A stretch of 64,000 bases of DNA from an uncultured bacterium. GTDB lineage: Bacteria > Actinomycetota > Coriobacteriia > Coriobacteriales > Eggerthellaceae. Positions 1-8,346 of this stretch are shown here, piece after piece. The notes below the pieces were generated by a model that was not told the DNA's origin, did not search any database, and saw nothing but the letters and a program-made list of their open reading frames with translations. Numbering within the stretch: the first letter of the stretch is position 1; every line of letters begins with the position of its first letter. The DNA is taken from positions 12,446 through 76,445 of the forward strand of contig CAJMPP010000005.1 in the NCBI GenBank assembly GCA_905215325.1. Reading direction: 5' to 3'. The translations under genes and the position numbers were made by a program.

Positions 1-875
1 TCGCAGAAATCGTGATCGTAGAGGTCCTCGCCGATGATGACATGCAAGATCGCCAGCGCCAAAGCGCCGTCGGTACCAGGACGAACGGGTACCCAGATGT
101 CAGAGTGCGCGCCAAGCGTATTGAGCATCGGGCGAATGTCGATGGTGACCATGCCGCGATCGCGCTGGTCGAGACGATTCGCGTTCTGGCCGCGCGTCTG
201 ATTGACGCCGGTATTCTCCTTGTTATGACCCCAGCAAACCAGCAGGTTGGTCTTGTCGATCTGGCCGGGGAACGTGGAGGCCGAACCGATGGTGCAGGCC
301 TTCGTGGTTTCGCGCTGGTCCCAGCAGATGCCGTTATGGCACCAGTTGGGCGAACCATACAGGTTAAGGAAGCGCTGACCCAAAACGTCGACAACCTCGG
401 CGGACTGACCGGACAAGATGAAGAACGTCTCGGGACCGTACTCCTCGGCCGCCTTCTTCAGCGCGTTGGCGATGGCGTCGAGAGCCTCGTCCCAGCTGAT
501 GCGCTCAAACTTGCCGCTTCCCTTCTCGCCCACAAGCTTCATGGGATACAGGATACGGGAAGGGTCATACACGAGCTGGGGTGCAGAGTTGCCCTTCGCG
601 CAGAGCGTGCAAGTGCCATGGTCGCCGTTGTTGCCTGCCCAGGGGTTACCCTCAACGTGCTTGAAAACGCCGTCCTCCACCGTGCACAACGTACCGCAAT
701 ACGTCTCGGAAACGCCGCACATCTGGCACCACATGTGCTTAACTTCGACCTTGCCCTTCGGGGCTTCCTCTGCGGCAGATGCCACAAGCGGAGTAGCCGC
801 CATGCCCGTCACTGCGGTCATGGCGCCAAGCGCAGCGGCTCCCTTAAGAAAACCTCGTCTTGAGATCTCCCCCAT
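1..875 (-). CDS. TAT-exported molybdopterin oxidoreductase, N-terminal part (cut by window edge)
   Basis: The first 291 residues of a DMSO-reductase-family catalytic subunit are visible; the rest lies beyond position 1. The N-terminus carries a twin-arginine signal (SRRGFLKGAAALGAMTA) ending near ASA, so the protein should be folded and loaded with cofactor before export. A cysteine-rich stretch follows (WCQMCGVSETYCGTLC, then CTLCAKGN), consistent with the [4Fe-4S] site of this family, although the spacing differs from the usual CxxCxxxC. Residues that follow (KLVGEKGSGKFERISWDEAL) are typical of the family. The ATG at 875 is preceded by GGAGGGAATC. Substrate cannot be told from this part; Eggerthellales carry many such enzymes acting on host or diet compounds. 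The LysR gene upstream on the same strand could be its regulator (inference). Confidence 0.88.
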   Translation of the reverse strand, partial: MGEISRRGFLKGAAALGAMTAVTGMAATPLVASAAEEAPKGKVEVKHMWCQMCGVSETYCGTLCTVEDGVFKHVEGNPWAGNNGDHGTCTLCAKGNSAPQLVYDPSRILYPMKLVGEKGSGKFERISWDEALDAIANALKKAAEEYGPETFFILSGQSAEVVDVLGQRFLNLYGSPNWCHNGICWDQRETTKACTIGSASTFPGQIDKTNLLVCWGHNKENTGVNQTRGQNANRLDQRDRGMVTIDIRPMLNTLGAHSDIWVPVRPGTDGALALAILHVIIGEDLYDHDFC

Positions 876-982
876 GATTCCCTCCTATCTCAGACATACA
901 ACTCAGCGGTGCATCCCGCTTTCATAGGCTTCTTTCGCCTATTTGCATATTGTCATATTACCGTAATTCATTAATTTTTATA

Positions 983-1002
983 TTATCCTATTTTTAGGAT
1001 AA
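983..1002. promoter_or_regulatory. Operator-like palindrome TTATCCTA-N4-TAGGATAA
   Basis: Perfect 8-bp arms (983-990 and 995-1002) separated by TTTT, in the AT-rich stretch 108-127 bp upstream of the molybdoenzyme start. The position suits an activator site or upstream promoter element. The binding protein is unknown. Confidence 0.45.
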
Positions 1003-1008
1003 GGAAAT

Positions 1009-1045
1009 CGGTATTCGAAATTGATGCAACCAACTTCGAATACCG
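1009..1045. promoter_or_regulatory. Perfect 11-bp inverted repeat CGGTATTCGAA / TTCGAATACCG
   Basis: Arms at 1009-1019 and 1035-1045 with a 15-nt spacer. It lacks a following T-run, so it is more likely an operator than a terminator. It sits directly next to the palindrome at 983-1002, between the LysR gene and the molybdoenzyme. Confidence 0.45.
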
Positions 1046-1313
1046 AGCATCAGAAAACGAAATGCCCAGGTTAGAGTGTTATTTTCCGATAACGGCAAAA
1101 GAAGATGCATTCGTCAACGATGAGGCTGGCGTTGGAGATGCTGGCAAAGTTCCGTACCGATTAGGTGCTGGAAAAGTTGGAGCGGTCAAGGTTTCTTGGA
1201 TGGAACGATGGGCTTCTTCGAGCACCCGGCCCGCATGTCTCATTGCCATCTTGCATCGCCTGCTCGATCGAGCCCTGAAGAAACCGCGGCAGCCCCTGCG
1301 ATACCGCAAGCAG

Positions 1314-2180
1314 CTAAGCCTCGATATGCGAGCTCATGTAATCGATGAACTTCCTGGTGGCGATGGGCATGGTTTCCCAGCTTCGCCATGCCGCCACCAC
1401 GTCGCGCGATGGCGCCGCCGCGATCGGAAGCACCTTGATGTCGGCGCGCACACCCTCCACGGTGCGGCGATAGAGCATGCTGACGCCCAAGCCCTCCTCG
1501 ACCATCGCCATGATGGTGTAGTCGTCGGTCACCTCGCCCGTCACCAGCGGCTGCAGCCCATGGGCGGCAAACGCATCGAGCACCAGGCTCTGCTCGCCCT
1601 CGTCAAGTAGAAGGAAAGGTTCGGCCGCCAGATCTTCAAGCGTCACCTGCTCTTTAGCGGCCAGCGGATGTTCGGAGGACACCAGCGCCACCATCTCGTC
1701 GTGATAGACCATATGCATGTCCAGACCTGCCGTGAAACCCCGCGCGGTAAAGCAAAAATCGACCGCGCCGTCATGCACCCACTGGGCATTGCGCGTGTAA
1801 TCGCCCTGCTTAAGGGTGAAGTGCACGCCAGGATGCAAAGAGCTGAATCCGCGGATCACGCGCGGCAGCACGGTACGGCTCACGTTGGTGAAGGTTGCGA
1901 TGCGGATGTCGGTCGAGGACAGGCCTAGCAACTCTTGGCGCTTTCCCTCAAGCTCGGCCTCGGCCGTCACGATCTGGCGCAGGTAGGGCAGATACTGCTT
2001 CCCGTCGCGCGTGAGCGAAACGCCCTGCTTGCCCCGCTCCAGAATCGTGGTTCCCAGCTCGCGCTCGAGCGCCTTGACCGCCTGGCTGACCGCGCTTTGC
2101 GTGTAGCCCAGCTCGTCGGCTGCCGCCTTAAGGCTCCCGCGATCGACCACCGCGCAAACGACCTGATACCGTGATGCCAT
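1314..2180 (-). CDS. LysR-family transcriptional regulator
   Basis: A 288-residue protein of usual LysR length. The N-terminal winged helix is clear (LKAAADELGYTQSAVSQAVK, residues about 16-35), followed by the linker helix and a substrate-binding domain containing the typical HPGVHFTLKQGD and SSEHPLAAKEQVTLEDLAAE stretches. ATG at 2180 follows CGGAGGCTTT. It is divergent from the EamA transporter at 2340, the classical LysR arrangement, so the transporter is the most likely target; the molybdoenzyme downstream on the same strand is a second candidate. The ligand is unknown. Confidence 0.9.
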   Translation of the reverse strand: MASRYQVVCAVVDRGSLKAAADELGYTQSAVSQAVKALERELGTTILERGKQGVSLTRDGKQYLPYLRQIVTAEAELEGKRQELLGLSSTDIRIATFTNVSRTVLPRVIRGFSSLHPGVHFTLKQGDYTRNAQWVHDGAVDFCFTARGFTAGLDMHMVYHDEMVALVSSEHPLAAKEQVTLEDLAAEPFLLLDEGEQSLVLDAFAAHGLQPLVTGEVTDDYTIMAMVEEGLGVSMLYRRTVEGVRADIKVLPIAAAPSRDVVAAWRSWETMPIATRKFIDYMSSHIEA

Positions 2181-2339
2181 AAAGCCTCCGTAGCAAAAAA
2201 GACCGTGACACCTTTTGCCCGGCCTGTTTATCTTCTATTAGCATTGCTTAATCATACTGAAGATACATTCGCTTTACTACATCGTTCTAACAGCGCACAA
2301 TCCTTTTCGTTGAAACGATTTCGAAACAGAAGGAATCCC

Positions 2340-3248
2340 ATGGACCGCAAAAAGGCAATCGCGCTCTCGTTTTCCGTCCCCGTCGCATGGGGCTTCTCAT
2401 ACCCCTTGATGAAGATCGGCATGGAGGGCATGAACGCCACGAGCATCGTCGCGCTGCGCTGCACCATCGCCTTCATCGTCTGCGTGCTGCTTTTCCACAA
2501 GTGCACCTTCCGCATCAGCCGCAACCTCATCGTTCGCGCCGCCATCATCGGCGCCATCATGGCGGTCGAGCTTACGTGCATGTGCCTGGGATCGAGCCTC
2601 ACCTCCGCTTCCACGGCCGGCTTTTTGCAGAGCCTGACGGTGGTGATCGTGCCGTTCGCCAACGCGTTGCTGCTGCGCCGAGCCCCCGAGCGCAAGGTGC
2701 TCGTCGGCATCGCCATCGTCACCGGCGGCATGCTGCTGCTCTCGGGCGCCGACTTCACCAGCCTCAACCCCGGCGCGCTCGTCATGCTGCTTTCGGCCTT
2801 CGTCTACGCCGCCCACATCATCATCAGCAAGCGCTTCGTCGAACAGGTCGACCCGCTGGCTTTGGGTGTTTGGCAGCTGGCCTTCGCCGGCCTGTTCTCG
2901 GGCATCGGGGCGGCCGCGCTCGGCGGCATCACGTTTCCCAGCACCCCGACCGAGCTCACGGTCATCGTCGCCCTCGCGCTCATCTGCTCGGCTTACGGCT
3001 TCATCACCCAGGCTTACGTGCAGCCGCATGTTCCCGCCGAGACCACCGGGTTCGCCTTCTCGCTCGAGCCGGTCTGTTCTGCGGTGTTCTCGTTTTTCCT
3101 TGTTGGCGAGGTCTTGACCCCCATCGCCTTCCTGGGTGCGGCGCTCATCATGGCCGGCGTGTTCGTCGCCACCATCGAACCGCCTCGCCTGCATGCCCCG
3201 GCCTATCCGCAAGAGGCGATGGCGGTGGAACCCAAGCGGGTTTCGTAA
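2340..3248 (+). CDS. EamA/DMT-family transporter
   Basis: A 302-residue membrane protein with about ten hydrophobic segments and the two EamA repeats (first repeat begins SFSVPVAWGFSYPLMKIGM; second begins ALVMLLSAFVYAAHIIISKR). The drug/metabolite transporter superfamily exports amino acids or other small metabolites by proton exchange. The ATG at 2340 was chosen over an upstream start at 2205 because it has AGAAGGAATCCC before it and gives the normal family length. Divergent from the LysR gene at 1314-2180, which probably regulates it. Substrate not predictable. Confidence 0.88.
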   Translation: MDRKKAIALSFSVPVAWGFSYPLMKIGMEGMNATSIVALRCTIAFIVCVLLFHKCTFRISRNLIVRAAIIGAIMAVELTCMCLGSSLTSASTAGFLQSLTVVIVPFANALLLRRAPERKVLVGIAIVTGGMLLLSGADFTSLNPGALVMLLSAFVYAAHIIISKRFVEQVDPLALGVWQLAFAGLFSGIGAAALGGITFPSTPTELTVIVALALICSAYGFITQAYVQPHVPAETTGFAFSLEPVCSAVFSFFLVGEVLTPIAFLGAALIMAGVFVATIEPPRLHAPAYPQEAMAVEPKRVS

Positions 3249-3250
3249 GC

Positions 3251-3421
3251 CGCTCCCCGATCGCGCGCAACGTCTATTCGGAGATACCGCCAAAGGTCGA
3301 ATACGAATTGAGCGAAATCGGCCACAAGTTCCAAAACGTGCTAGCGGCACTCGAAGTCTGGGGAAACGAGTACATCGAATACCTGAAAGGGCGCAACGAC
3401 ACCTCAACCCGCTACAGTTAA
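3251..3421 (+). pseudogene. C-terminal fragment of an HxlR-family regulator
   Basis: About 56 codons read RNVYSEIPPKVEYELSEIGH, then a stretch ending LEVWGNEYIEYLKG, before a TAA at 3419-3421. The R-x-x-Y-x-E-I-P-P-K-V-E-Y-x-L-x-x-x-G signature and the late W-G are diagnostic of the winged-helix end of HxlR/MarR-like regulators. The DNA-binding N-terminal half is absent and the fragment begins within a few bases of the EamA stop codon, in another frame, with no start codon or ribosome site. It looks like the remains of a deletion that brought the transporter next to the regulator's tail. Confidence 0.7.
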
Positions 3422-3448
3422 GTGCGCAAAAGCGGAGCAACCGCTCCC

Positions 3449-4291
3449 CTACAGCGCCTTCATGCGCACGCTCATGTCGAGGGGTTTGGCGAAATGCAGG
3501 CAGGTGGTGGCCAGGCCGTCCACGCCGGTGGCCGCGTACTCGGCGGCATTGCCCAGGTTGACGCCGCCTGCGGCGATGAGCGTAACGTGCGGATTGATGG
3601 CCTTGAGCTGCGGCACCAGCTGCGCGACCTGCTCAGGCGCCACCTTGTCAAGCTGCACGCCGTCGACGCCGGCCTCCACCAGGCGCGCGGCGTCTTCTAT
3701 GCTCGACTCGACGAACAGCTTCTTCTCGCACACCTTCGCCTTGAGCTGCGGCACGTCGGCGATGAACTTCTCAAGCCCGCCATAGAAGGTCAGGTGGTGC
3801 TCGAACACGAGCACTGTCTCGCTCAGCCCCAGGCGATGCGGGAACGCGCCGCCTACCGTGAGAGCCTTGACGTCGAAGGGCTTGGTGCCGGGCATGAGCT
3901 TGCGGGTGGAAAGCACCTCACACAGCAGGTTCACGGCATGCACGGCATCCACCATCTGCTTGGCCTTGGTAGCGAGCGCGCAATAGTACTCGAAGATGTT
4001 CAGGCAGATCTTCCAGCCCATATGCAGGCCGGCAGCAGGGCCTTCAACGGTCATGAATACATCGCCGGGCGCAAGCATGCTGCCGCTGGGAAGCGCCTCA
4101 ACAACCGTGCAGCCGAAACGGCCGAAGATGCGGGCAGCCTCCTCGGTCCCGCAAAGCAGGGCCGCATCGCGCGTGTAGTACTCCATGCGACCTGCCTGCC
4201 CGCCGATGCCCAACACATGCGTGGTCAGGTCGATCCCGCTGGGGATGTCGGAGGCGATAAGCTCATCGAGATAGCTGTCCGGGATATACAT
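3449..4291 (-). CDS. modD: ModD-like phosphoribosyltransferase-fold protein
   Basis: A 280-residue protein of the quinolinate/nicotinate phosphoribosyltransferase fold, of the branch found with molybdate transporters and named ModD. It keeps the typical C-terminal barrel stretch with DGVQLDKVAP and VTLIAAGGVNLGNAAEYA. The exact reaction of ModD is not established. Start is the ATG at 4291, preceded by AGGAGGAATC; a longer frame has no support. It is the last gene of modA-modB-modC-modD, 130 bp after modC, and the context supports a role in molybdenum use rather than NAD synthesis. No nadA or nadB lies nearby. Confidence 0.82.
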   Translation of the reverse strand: MYIPDSYLDELIASDIPSGIDLTTHVLGIGGQAGRMEYYTRDAALLCGTEEAARIFGRFGCTVVEALPSGSMLAPGDVFMTVEGPAAGLHMGWKICLNIFEYYCALATKAKQMVDAVHAVNLLCEVLSTRKLMPGTKPFDVKALTVGGAFPHRLGLSETVLVFEHHLTFYGGLEKFIADVPQLKAKVCEKKLFVESSIEDAARLVEAGVDGVQLDKVAPEQVAQLVPQLKAINPHVTLIAAGGVNLGNAAEYAATGVDGLATTCLHFAKPLDMSVRMKAL

Positions 4292-4421
4292 ATGATTCCT
4301 CCTTGCGCTGCTTAGCGCGTGGTTTTCCTTCATGACGATGATACCGCTTGCCGGGACCGCAACGCACGCGGCATCGGCACCCGTTGCCGGCGCGCCAACG
4401 CCAGACACGGCCTTCCGCCGC

Positions 4422-5153
4422 CTACCGCAGCTCGCCCCCACCGCGGCCCAGAAACGCCATCACCTGCGGGCAGAACTCGCGCGTGAACAGCTCGTCGGCA
4501 GGGCACACGGCCTGCAGCGCGCCATCCAAGATGATGCCTGCGCGGTGCCCCAGGCAGCACGCCTCGTTGAAGTCGTGCGTGACGAAGACCACGGTGCACC
4601 CGAAACGGCCGTGCACGTCACGCAGGGTTTCGTACATGCGCTTCTTGGTGGTGGGGTCAAGCGCCGAGAAAGGCTCGTCGAGCAGCAAGATCTCGGGTTG
4701 GAGCACCAAGGCCCGCGCCAGGGCCGTGCGCTGGCCCTCGCCGCCGCTGATGATGCCGGGATAACGGTCGGCGATATGGCGAATGGAGAACAGCTCGAGC
4801 ATCTCGTCTACGCGCCGGGCCGCCTCCGCCTTCGGAACGCGCGCCATCCTCAGGCCGTAGCCGATGTTCTCCGCAACCGTCATATGCGGGAACAACGCAT
4901 GGTCCTGGTAAACGATCCCCAACCGCCGCTGCTGCACGGGCAGGCGGCGGATATCCTTGCCATCAAGCAGGATGCTTCCGCCCGCCAGGGGAAACGCGCC
5001 GGCTATCGCCTCAAGCAGCACGGTTTTGCCCGCCCCCGTCTCCCCCACGATGGCGAATATCTCGTGCGGTTCGATATGCAAGCCGTCAACGCGCAGCGAA
5101 AAGCTGCCGCGGCGCGCCACCATATCGCGGACCTCGATGCTGCCGCCGCTCAT
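4422..5153 (-). CDS. modC: Molybdate ABC transporter ATP-binding protein
   Basis: A 243-residue ABC ATPase with Walker A GETGAGKT (about residues 36-43), Q-loop in VYQDHALFPHMTVAENIGYG, signature ISGGEGQR and Walker B ILLLDEPFSALD followed by the H-loop VFVTHDFNEA. It energises molybdate uptake with ModB. It lacks the extra C-terminal TOBE/MOP domain of Escherichia coli ModC, being about 110 residues shorter, so it lacks that molybdate-sensing part. Its ATG overlaps the ModB stop codon (ATGA), indicating translational coupling. Confidence 0.9.
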   Translation of the reverse strand: MSGGSIEVRDMVARRGSFSLRVDGLHIEPHEIFAIVGETGAGKTVLLEAIAGAFPLAGGSILLDGKDIRRLPVQQRRLGIVYQDHALFPHMTVAENIGYGLRMARVPKAEAARRVDEMLELFSIRHIADRYPGIISGGEGQRTALARALVLQPEILLLDEPFSALDPTTKKRMYETLRDVHGRFGCTVVFVTHDFNEACCLGHRAGIILDGALQAVCPADELFTREFCPQVMAFLGRGGGELR

Positions 5154-6040
5154 CGCTTTCCCTCACATTCCCCGCATGCCCTCATGCGTCTCACGCCCAA
5201 ACCCTTGCCGGCCCTTCCCACGCGGCTTGCTCCCGTGGGACGGTCGAGCACGTTCGCCACCACCAGCGTGAACGCCGAGACCAGCAGCATGATCATGGCG
5301 GTTGCCATGGCGGTCTCGGTGTTGCCGGTGGAGATGCTCAGGTAGATGCTGCCGGGAAGGGTCTCGGTCTTCATGCGCGTCACGCCCACGAGCATGAGCG
5401 TGGCCCCGAATTCGCCCATACCGCGCGCCCAAGTCAGCACGAAGGCGCTGATGATCTGGTTGCGGCACATGGGCACGATGATGGTGCGGAACACGTCCCA
5501 GGGCATGGCGCCCAGCGTCTGCGCCACGAACTCCACGCGCGGATTGACGCCGGCGAAGGCCGTGCGCATCATGCGGATGGCGAAGGGGAGGTTCACGATC
5601 ATCTGGGCGAACACGATGCCCGCAGGCGAGAAGACCACGGCGAAGCCCGCTTCCTTGAGCGCCTTCCCGAACGGCGACGAGAAGATCAGCAGCAAGGCGA
5701 AGCCGAGCAGGATATAAGGCAGCGACAGCGTCAGCTCCATCAAGATCTCGGCCAGGCGCTTGCCGGGAAACGCAACATGGGACAACGCATAGGCGGTCGG
5801 CAGCGACAGCAACAGGCAGATGATGGTGGATATGCTCGAGGTGGTCACGCTCATGCGCAAGGAGAACAGCACCTCCTCGGAGCTGATGGCCTCGCCGAAA
5901 TGCGAGATGCCGCCCGCCACAATAGCGAAGATGGCGCTCCCGATGAACAGGAGCACCATCCCCGTTACCAGCATGCACAATGCCGGGAAGATGTTGCGCT
6001 TGCGGCCTCTGTGACGTTTTGGCTCAAGTGCCGCAGACAT
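5150..6040 (-). CDS. modB: Molybdate ABC transporter permease
   Basis: A 296-residue inner-membrane permease of the binding-protein-dependent family. Several hydrophobic segments are evident, starting with ALCMLVTGMVLLFIGSAIFA, and the cytoplasmic EAA-type loop reads EFVAQTLGAMPWDVFRTIIV, which contacts the ATPase. Also typical is RGMGEFGATLMLVG near residue 218. It begins 3 bp after modA and overlaps modC by 4 bp. Assignment to molybdate rests on ModA upstream and ModD downstream; tungstate is a possible alternative substrate. Confidence 0.9.
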   Translation of the reverse strand: MSAALEPKRHRGRKRNIFPALCMLVTGMVLLFIGSAIFAIVAGGISHFGEAISSEEVLFSLRMSVTTSSISTIICLLLSLPTAYALSHVAFPGKRLAEILMELTLSLPYILLGFALLLIFSSPFGKALKEAGFAVVFSPAGIVFAQMIVNLPFAIRMMRTAFAGVNPRVEFVAQTLGAMPWDVFRTIIVPMCRNQIISAFVLTWARGMGEFGATLMLVGVTRMKTETLPGSIYLSISTGNTETAMATAMIMLLVSAFTLVVANVLDRPTGASRVGRAGKGLGVRRMRACGECEGKR

Positions 6041-6043
6041 ACG

Positions 6044-6862
6044 TTACACCAGCTCGTAACCGAACTTGGTCCAGATGCCCTTAGCGGTTTCGCTCTGCAG
6101 GAACTCGGAGAAGGCCTTGACGGCGTCGGCATCGGCGGCGCAGGTCAGCTCGGCGCTGGGCACGGTCTTGACATAGCCCTCCATGCCGGAGTTCTCCAGG
6201 ATGGTCAGGCCGTCCTTGCCCGCGTTCTCCTTCCACACGATGGCGGCGTCGCCCTCGCCCTTGGCCAGCGCCTCGGCGATCTGCGGAGCCGTGGTGGAAG
6301 TGGTGATGGCGCCGGAGGCCTTGACCTGCTCCATGATGCCGGCATCGGTCATGGCCTTGACGGCGATCTTGCCGATCGGCGTGGACTCAGGGTCGCCCAG
6401 CAGAAGGGTGTCGCACTTCACAAGATCGCCGACGGTCTGGATACCCTTGGGGTTGTCGGCGGGCACCACCAGGACGGGAATGTGCTTGACCAGGTCGGTG
6501 CTGGTGGCAACATGATCGCTGACGGGCTTGAGCTCATCGGCGGAGCCGGCGATGAAGAAATCGCCCTCCTGCGTGGTGTTGATCTGCGTCTGGATCTGCG
6601 CGGCGTTGGCGAAGGTGATGTTCATCTCGCACCCGGTTTCGGCCTTGAAGGCGTCCGCGATCTCCTGGAACGGCTTGGTCATGCCAGCGCCGCAATAGAT
6701 GTTGAGGCTCTTGCCCTCAAGGCTGGCTGCAGCGGTCTGCTCCGGCTGCTCGGCGGCCTGCTCGCCCTTGTCGGAGGAGCATCCTGCCAGCACGCCGCAG
6801 GCAAGCACGGCGCTTAGCGCCACTACCGCGATTGCGGCCAAACGGGTTTTCGTCTTTTTCAT
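6044..6862 (-). CDS. modA: Molybdate-binding lipoprotein
   Basis: A 272-residue solute-binding protein. The N-terminus is a lipoprotein signal (MKKTKTRLAAIAVVALSAVL, then LAGCSSD with the lipidated cysteine). The mature part starts the ModA pattern LNIYCGAGMTKPFQEIADAF and has the typical SADELKPVSD loop. It captures molybdate or tungstate outside the membrane for ModBC. The ATG at 6862 was preferred over an in-frame start at 6910 because it follows AAGGGAACCGCT and gives a proper signal peptide. First gene of the mod operon, with a promoter at 6937-6966. Confidence 0.92.
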   Translation of the reverse strand: MKKTKTRLAAIAVVALSAVLACGVLAGCSSDKGEQAAEQPEQTAAASLEGKSLNIYCGAGMTKPFQEIADAFKAETGCEMNITFANAAQIQTQINTTQEGDFFIAGSADELKPVSDHVATSTDLVKHIPVLVVPADNPKGIQTVGDLVKCDTLLLGDPESTPIGKIAVKAMTDAGIMEQVKASGAITTSTTAPQIAEALAKGEGDAAIVWKENAGKDGLTILENSGMEGYVKTVPSAELTCAADADAVKAFSEFLQSETAKGIWTKFGYELV

Positions 6863-6893
6863 AGCGGTTCCCTTCTTTTTGTCCCCATACCAC

Positions 6894-6925
6894 CAGGCGC
6901 CCCTCCGCATGCGAAGGGGCGCCTG
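6894..6925 (-). promoter_or_regulatory. Perfect 11-bp hairpin in the modA leader
   Basis: CAGGCGCCCCT (6894-6904) pairs with AGGGGCGCCTG (6915-6925) around a 10-nt loop. It lies between the promoter -10 box and the modA ribosome site and has no T-run on the modA strand, so it may affect mRNA stability or translation rather than terminate. It could also help end transcription arriving from the aldo/keto reductase. Confidence 0.4.
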
Positions 6926-6936
6926 TCGTTTCGCCG

Positions 6937-6966
6937 ATTATATACGGTCGATGATAATATTTGCAA
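6937..6966 (-). promoter_or_regulatory. Probable sigma-70-type promoter of the mod operon
   Basis: On the minus strand TTGCAA (6961-6966) and a perfect TATAAT (6937-6942) are 18 bp apart, about 75 bp before the modA start. The flanking TATA-rich sequence (GCAATTATATGC, imperfect palindrome at 6969-6980) could hold a repressor site, but I cannot assign it to ModE. Confidence 0.6.
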
Positions 6967-7203
6967 GAGCATATAATTGCGAACGAGAATAACCGCTTGC
7001 AACGGCTGATGGTTCACGGCTGGGCACATATAGGAAGAAATGCCTGGTCATAAAGCGTTGCTCTATAGCCCGGAACCGCAGAGCCCGTCGGCGCACCGCA
7101 ATCACGAAGATACTTGATATCGAGACGATCAAGGAAACGGGCCTATCCCGTCAAAACCTCAAGCACGGATGATCGCGTCGAAGCCACCGACACCCCTTCC
7201 CCG

Positions 7204-8346
7204 CTAGGCGCCGAACAACGCGGCGGTTTCCGCCATACGCTGGGCGATGGGCACGCCGAACGGGCAGTTCGGTTCGCAGGCGCCGCAGCCCGTGCAGTCC
7301 CCGGCGCGAACCTCGAGCGCCAGGTAATGGTCGCGCACGGATGCGGGCACCTCGTCCTGCATCTGCGCCAGGTCAGAGTACTTGTTCACCGTGGCTATGT
7401 CGATTCCCGCGGTACAAGGCTGGCAATGCCCGCAGTAGATGCAGTTGCCGTAATAGGCGTGCTGCGGGGCGTTCGCCAGGATGGACGCGTAGCTTTTCGC
7501 TTTGTCGTCGGCGGATTCGTAGGCCAGGCAGCCCGCGCATTCCTCGATGTCCCTGAAGCCGGCCAACACGGAGGCCACCGCGGGGCGCGTCAAGCAGTAA
7601 TGGCAAGCTTGCACAGAGGTCATCGCCGCACCGAACGGCGACTTCTCGGCGTCGAACAGGCGCCCGCCCGCGAACGGCTTCATGACGGTGATGCCCACGC
7701 CGCTTTCCTCGCACAGCGCGTAAAGGCGCTTGCGCTGCGGGTCCATATTCTCAAGGCCGGGCTGGTACTCATCCTTGAACAGGTCGTTGATGTCCTCGGA
7801 AGCGGGCAGCATGTCGTAAGCGGGGTTAATGGAGAACATAATCATCTCGATGTCCGGCGTTTCCGCTGCCCGCAGCGCCACCTCGGGGTTGTGCGTGGAG
7901 ATGCCGATATGGTCGATGCGCCCGGCGGCCTTCTCCGCTCTGACGTACTCGATGAACGGGCCGGCCATGATCCCATCGAATTCAGTGAGCGAATCGACGA
8001 AGTGGATGAGGCCGAGCTCGATATGCCCGCCGAAGCACGAGAGCAGCTCCTCCCAAGCCGGGATCACCGCATCCATCACGCGCGTGCGGGTGTACTGGCC
8101 GTTTTGCCAGGTGGCGCCGAAGTGGCCTTGCACGATCCACTTGTCGCGGTGCGCACAGACGGCGTTGCCCAAAGCCCTGCGCACCGCCGGGTCGGCCATC
8201 CAACAATCGACGATGTTGACGCCCTGCTCCGCTGCATAATCAGCCAAACGGGAAACCATCTCCTGGTTATCGCCCGGCATCCACTCCGCACCGAAGCCGA
8301 TCTCGCTGACCATAAGGCCCGTCCTGCCCAAACACCTATAGTTCAT
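7204..8346 (-). CDS. Aldo/keto reductase-like protein with C-terminal 4Fe-4S domain
   Basis: A 380-residue protein of the COG1453 type: an aldo/keto reductase barrel (starts NYRCLGRTGLMVSEIGFGAE) with a C-terminal ferredoxin-like domain whose cysteines read CIYCGHCQPC and CTGCGACEPNC, enough for two iron-sulfur clusters. The barrel is unusual: where the family has DTAxxYG the sequence reads VDCWMADPAV, and the catalytic lysine strand reads KWIVQGHFGAT, so the usual tyrosine and lysine are not apparent. The normal NADPH reduction may be lost and electrons may pass through the clusters instead (inference). ATG at 8346 follows GAGGGGGTTCC. A monocistronic gene upstream of modA. Confidence 0.85.
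   Translation of the reverse strand: MNYRCLGRTGLMVSEIGFGAEWMPGDNQEMVSRLADYAAEQGVNIVDCWMADPAVRRALGNAVCAHRDKWIVQGHFGATWQNGQYTRTRVMDAVIPAWEELLSCFGGHIELGLIHFVDSLTEFDGIMAGPFIEYVRAEKAAGRIDHIGISTHNPEVALRAAETPDIEMIMFSINPAYDMLPASEDINDLFKDEYQPGLENMDPQRKRLYALCEESGVGITVMKPFAGGRLFDAEKSPFGAAMTSVQACHYCLTRPAVASVLAGFRDIEECAGCLAYESADDKAKSYASILANAPQHAYYGNCIYCGHCQPCTAGIDIATVNKYSDLAQMQDEVPASVRDHYLALEVRAGDCTGCGACEPNCPFGVPIAQRMAETAALFGA

Larger units (their letters stand above)
876..1313. other. 438-bp intergenic region with AT-rich control segment
   Basis: The part nearest the molybdoenzyme (about 925-1050) is much richer in A+T than its surroundings and holds two perfect inverted repeats listed separately. The part from 1060 to 1313 has open frames on both strands, but none has a ribosome site or a recognisable product, so I see no gene in it. 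Confidence 0.6.
6863..7203. other. 341-bp region upstream of modA
   Basis: It holds the modA promoter (6937-6966) and a hairpin in the leader (6894-6925). Between 7000 and 7200 there are only short open frames, one of them a 25-codon frame starting near 7041 after AGGAAGAA; none is convincing. Confidence 0.5.

Noticed and set aside
1079..1309. Minus-strand frame of 76 codons between LysR and the molybdoenzyme
   Set aside because: No family pattern, no ribosome site and codon use unlike the neighbours.
7041..7170. Small frames upstream of the aldo/keto reductase end, including DIETIKETGLSRQNLKHG resembling a helix-turn-helix
   Set aside because: The HTH-like piece has no start, is Arg-rich upstream and stops after the motif; too short to support a call.
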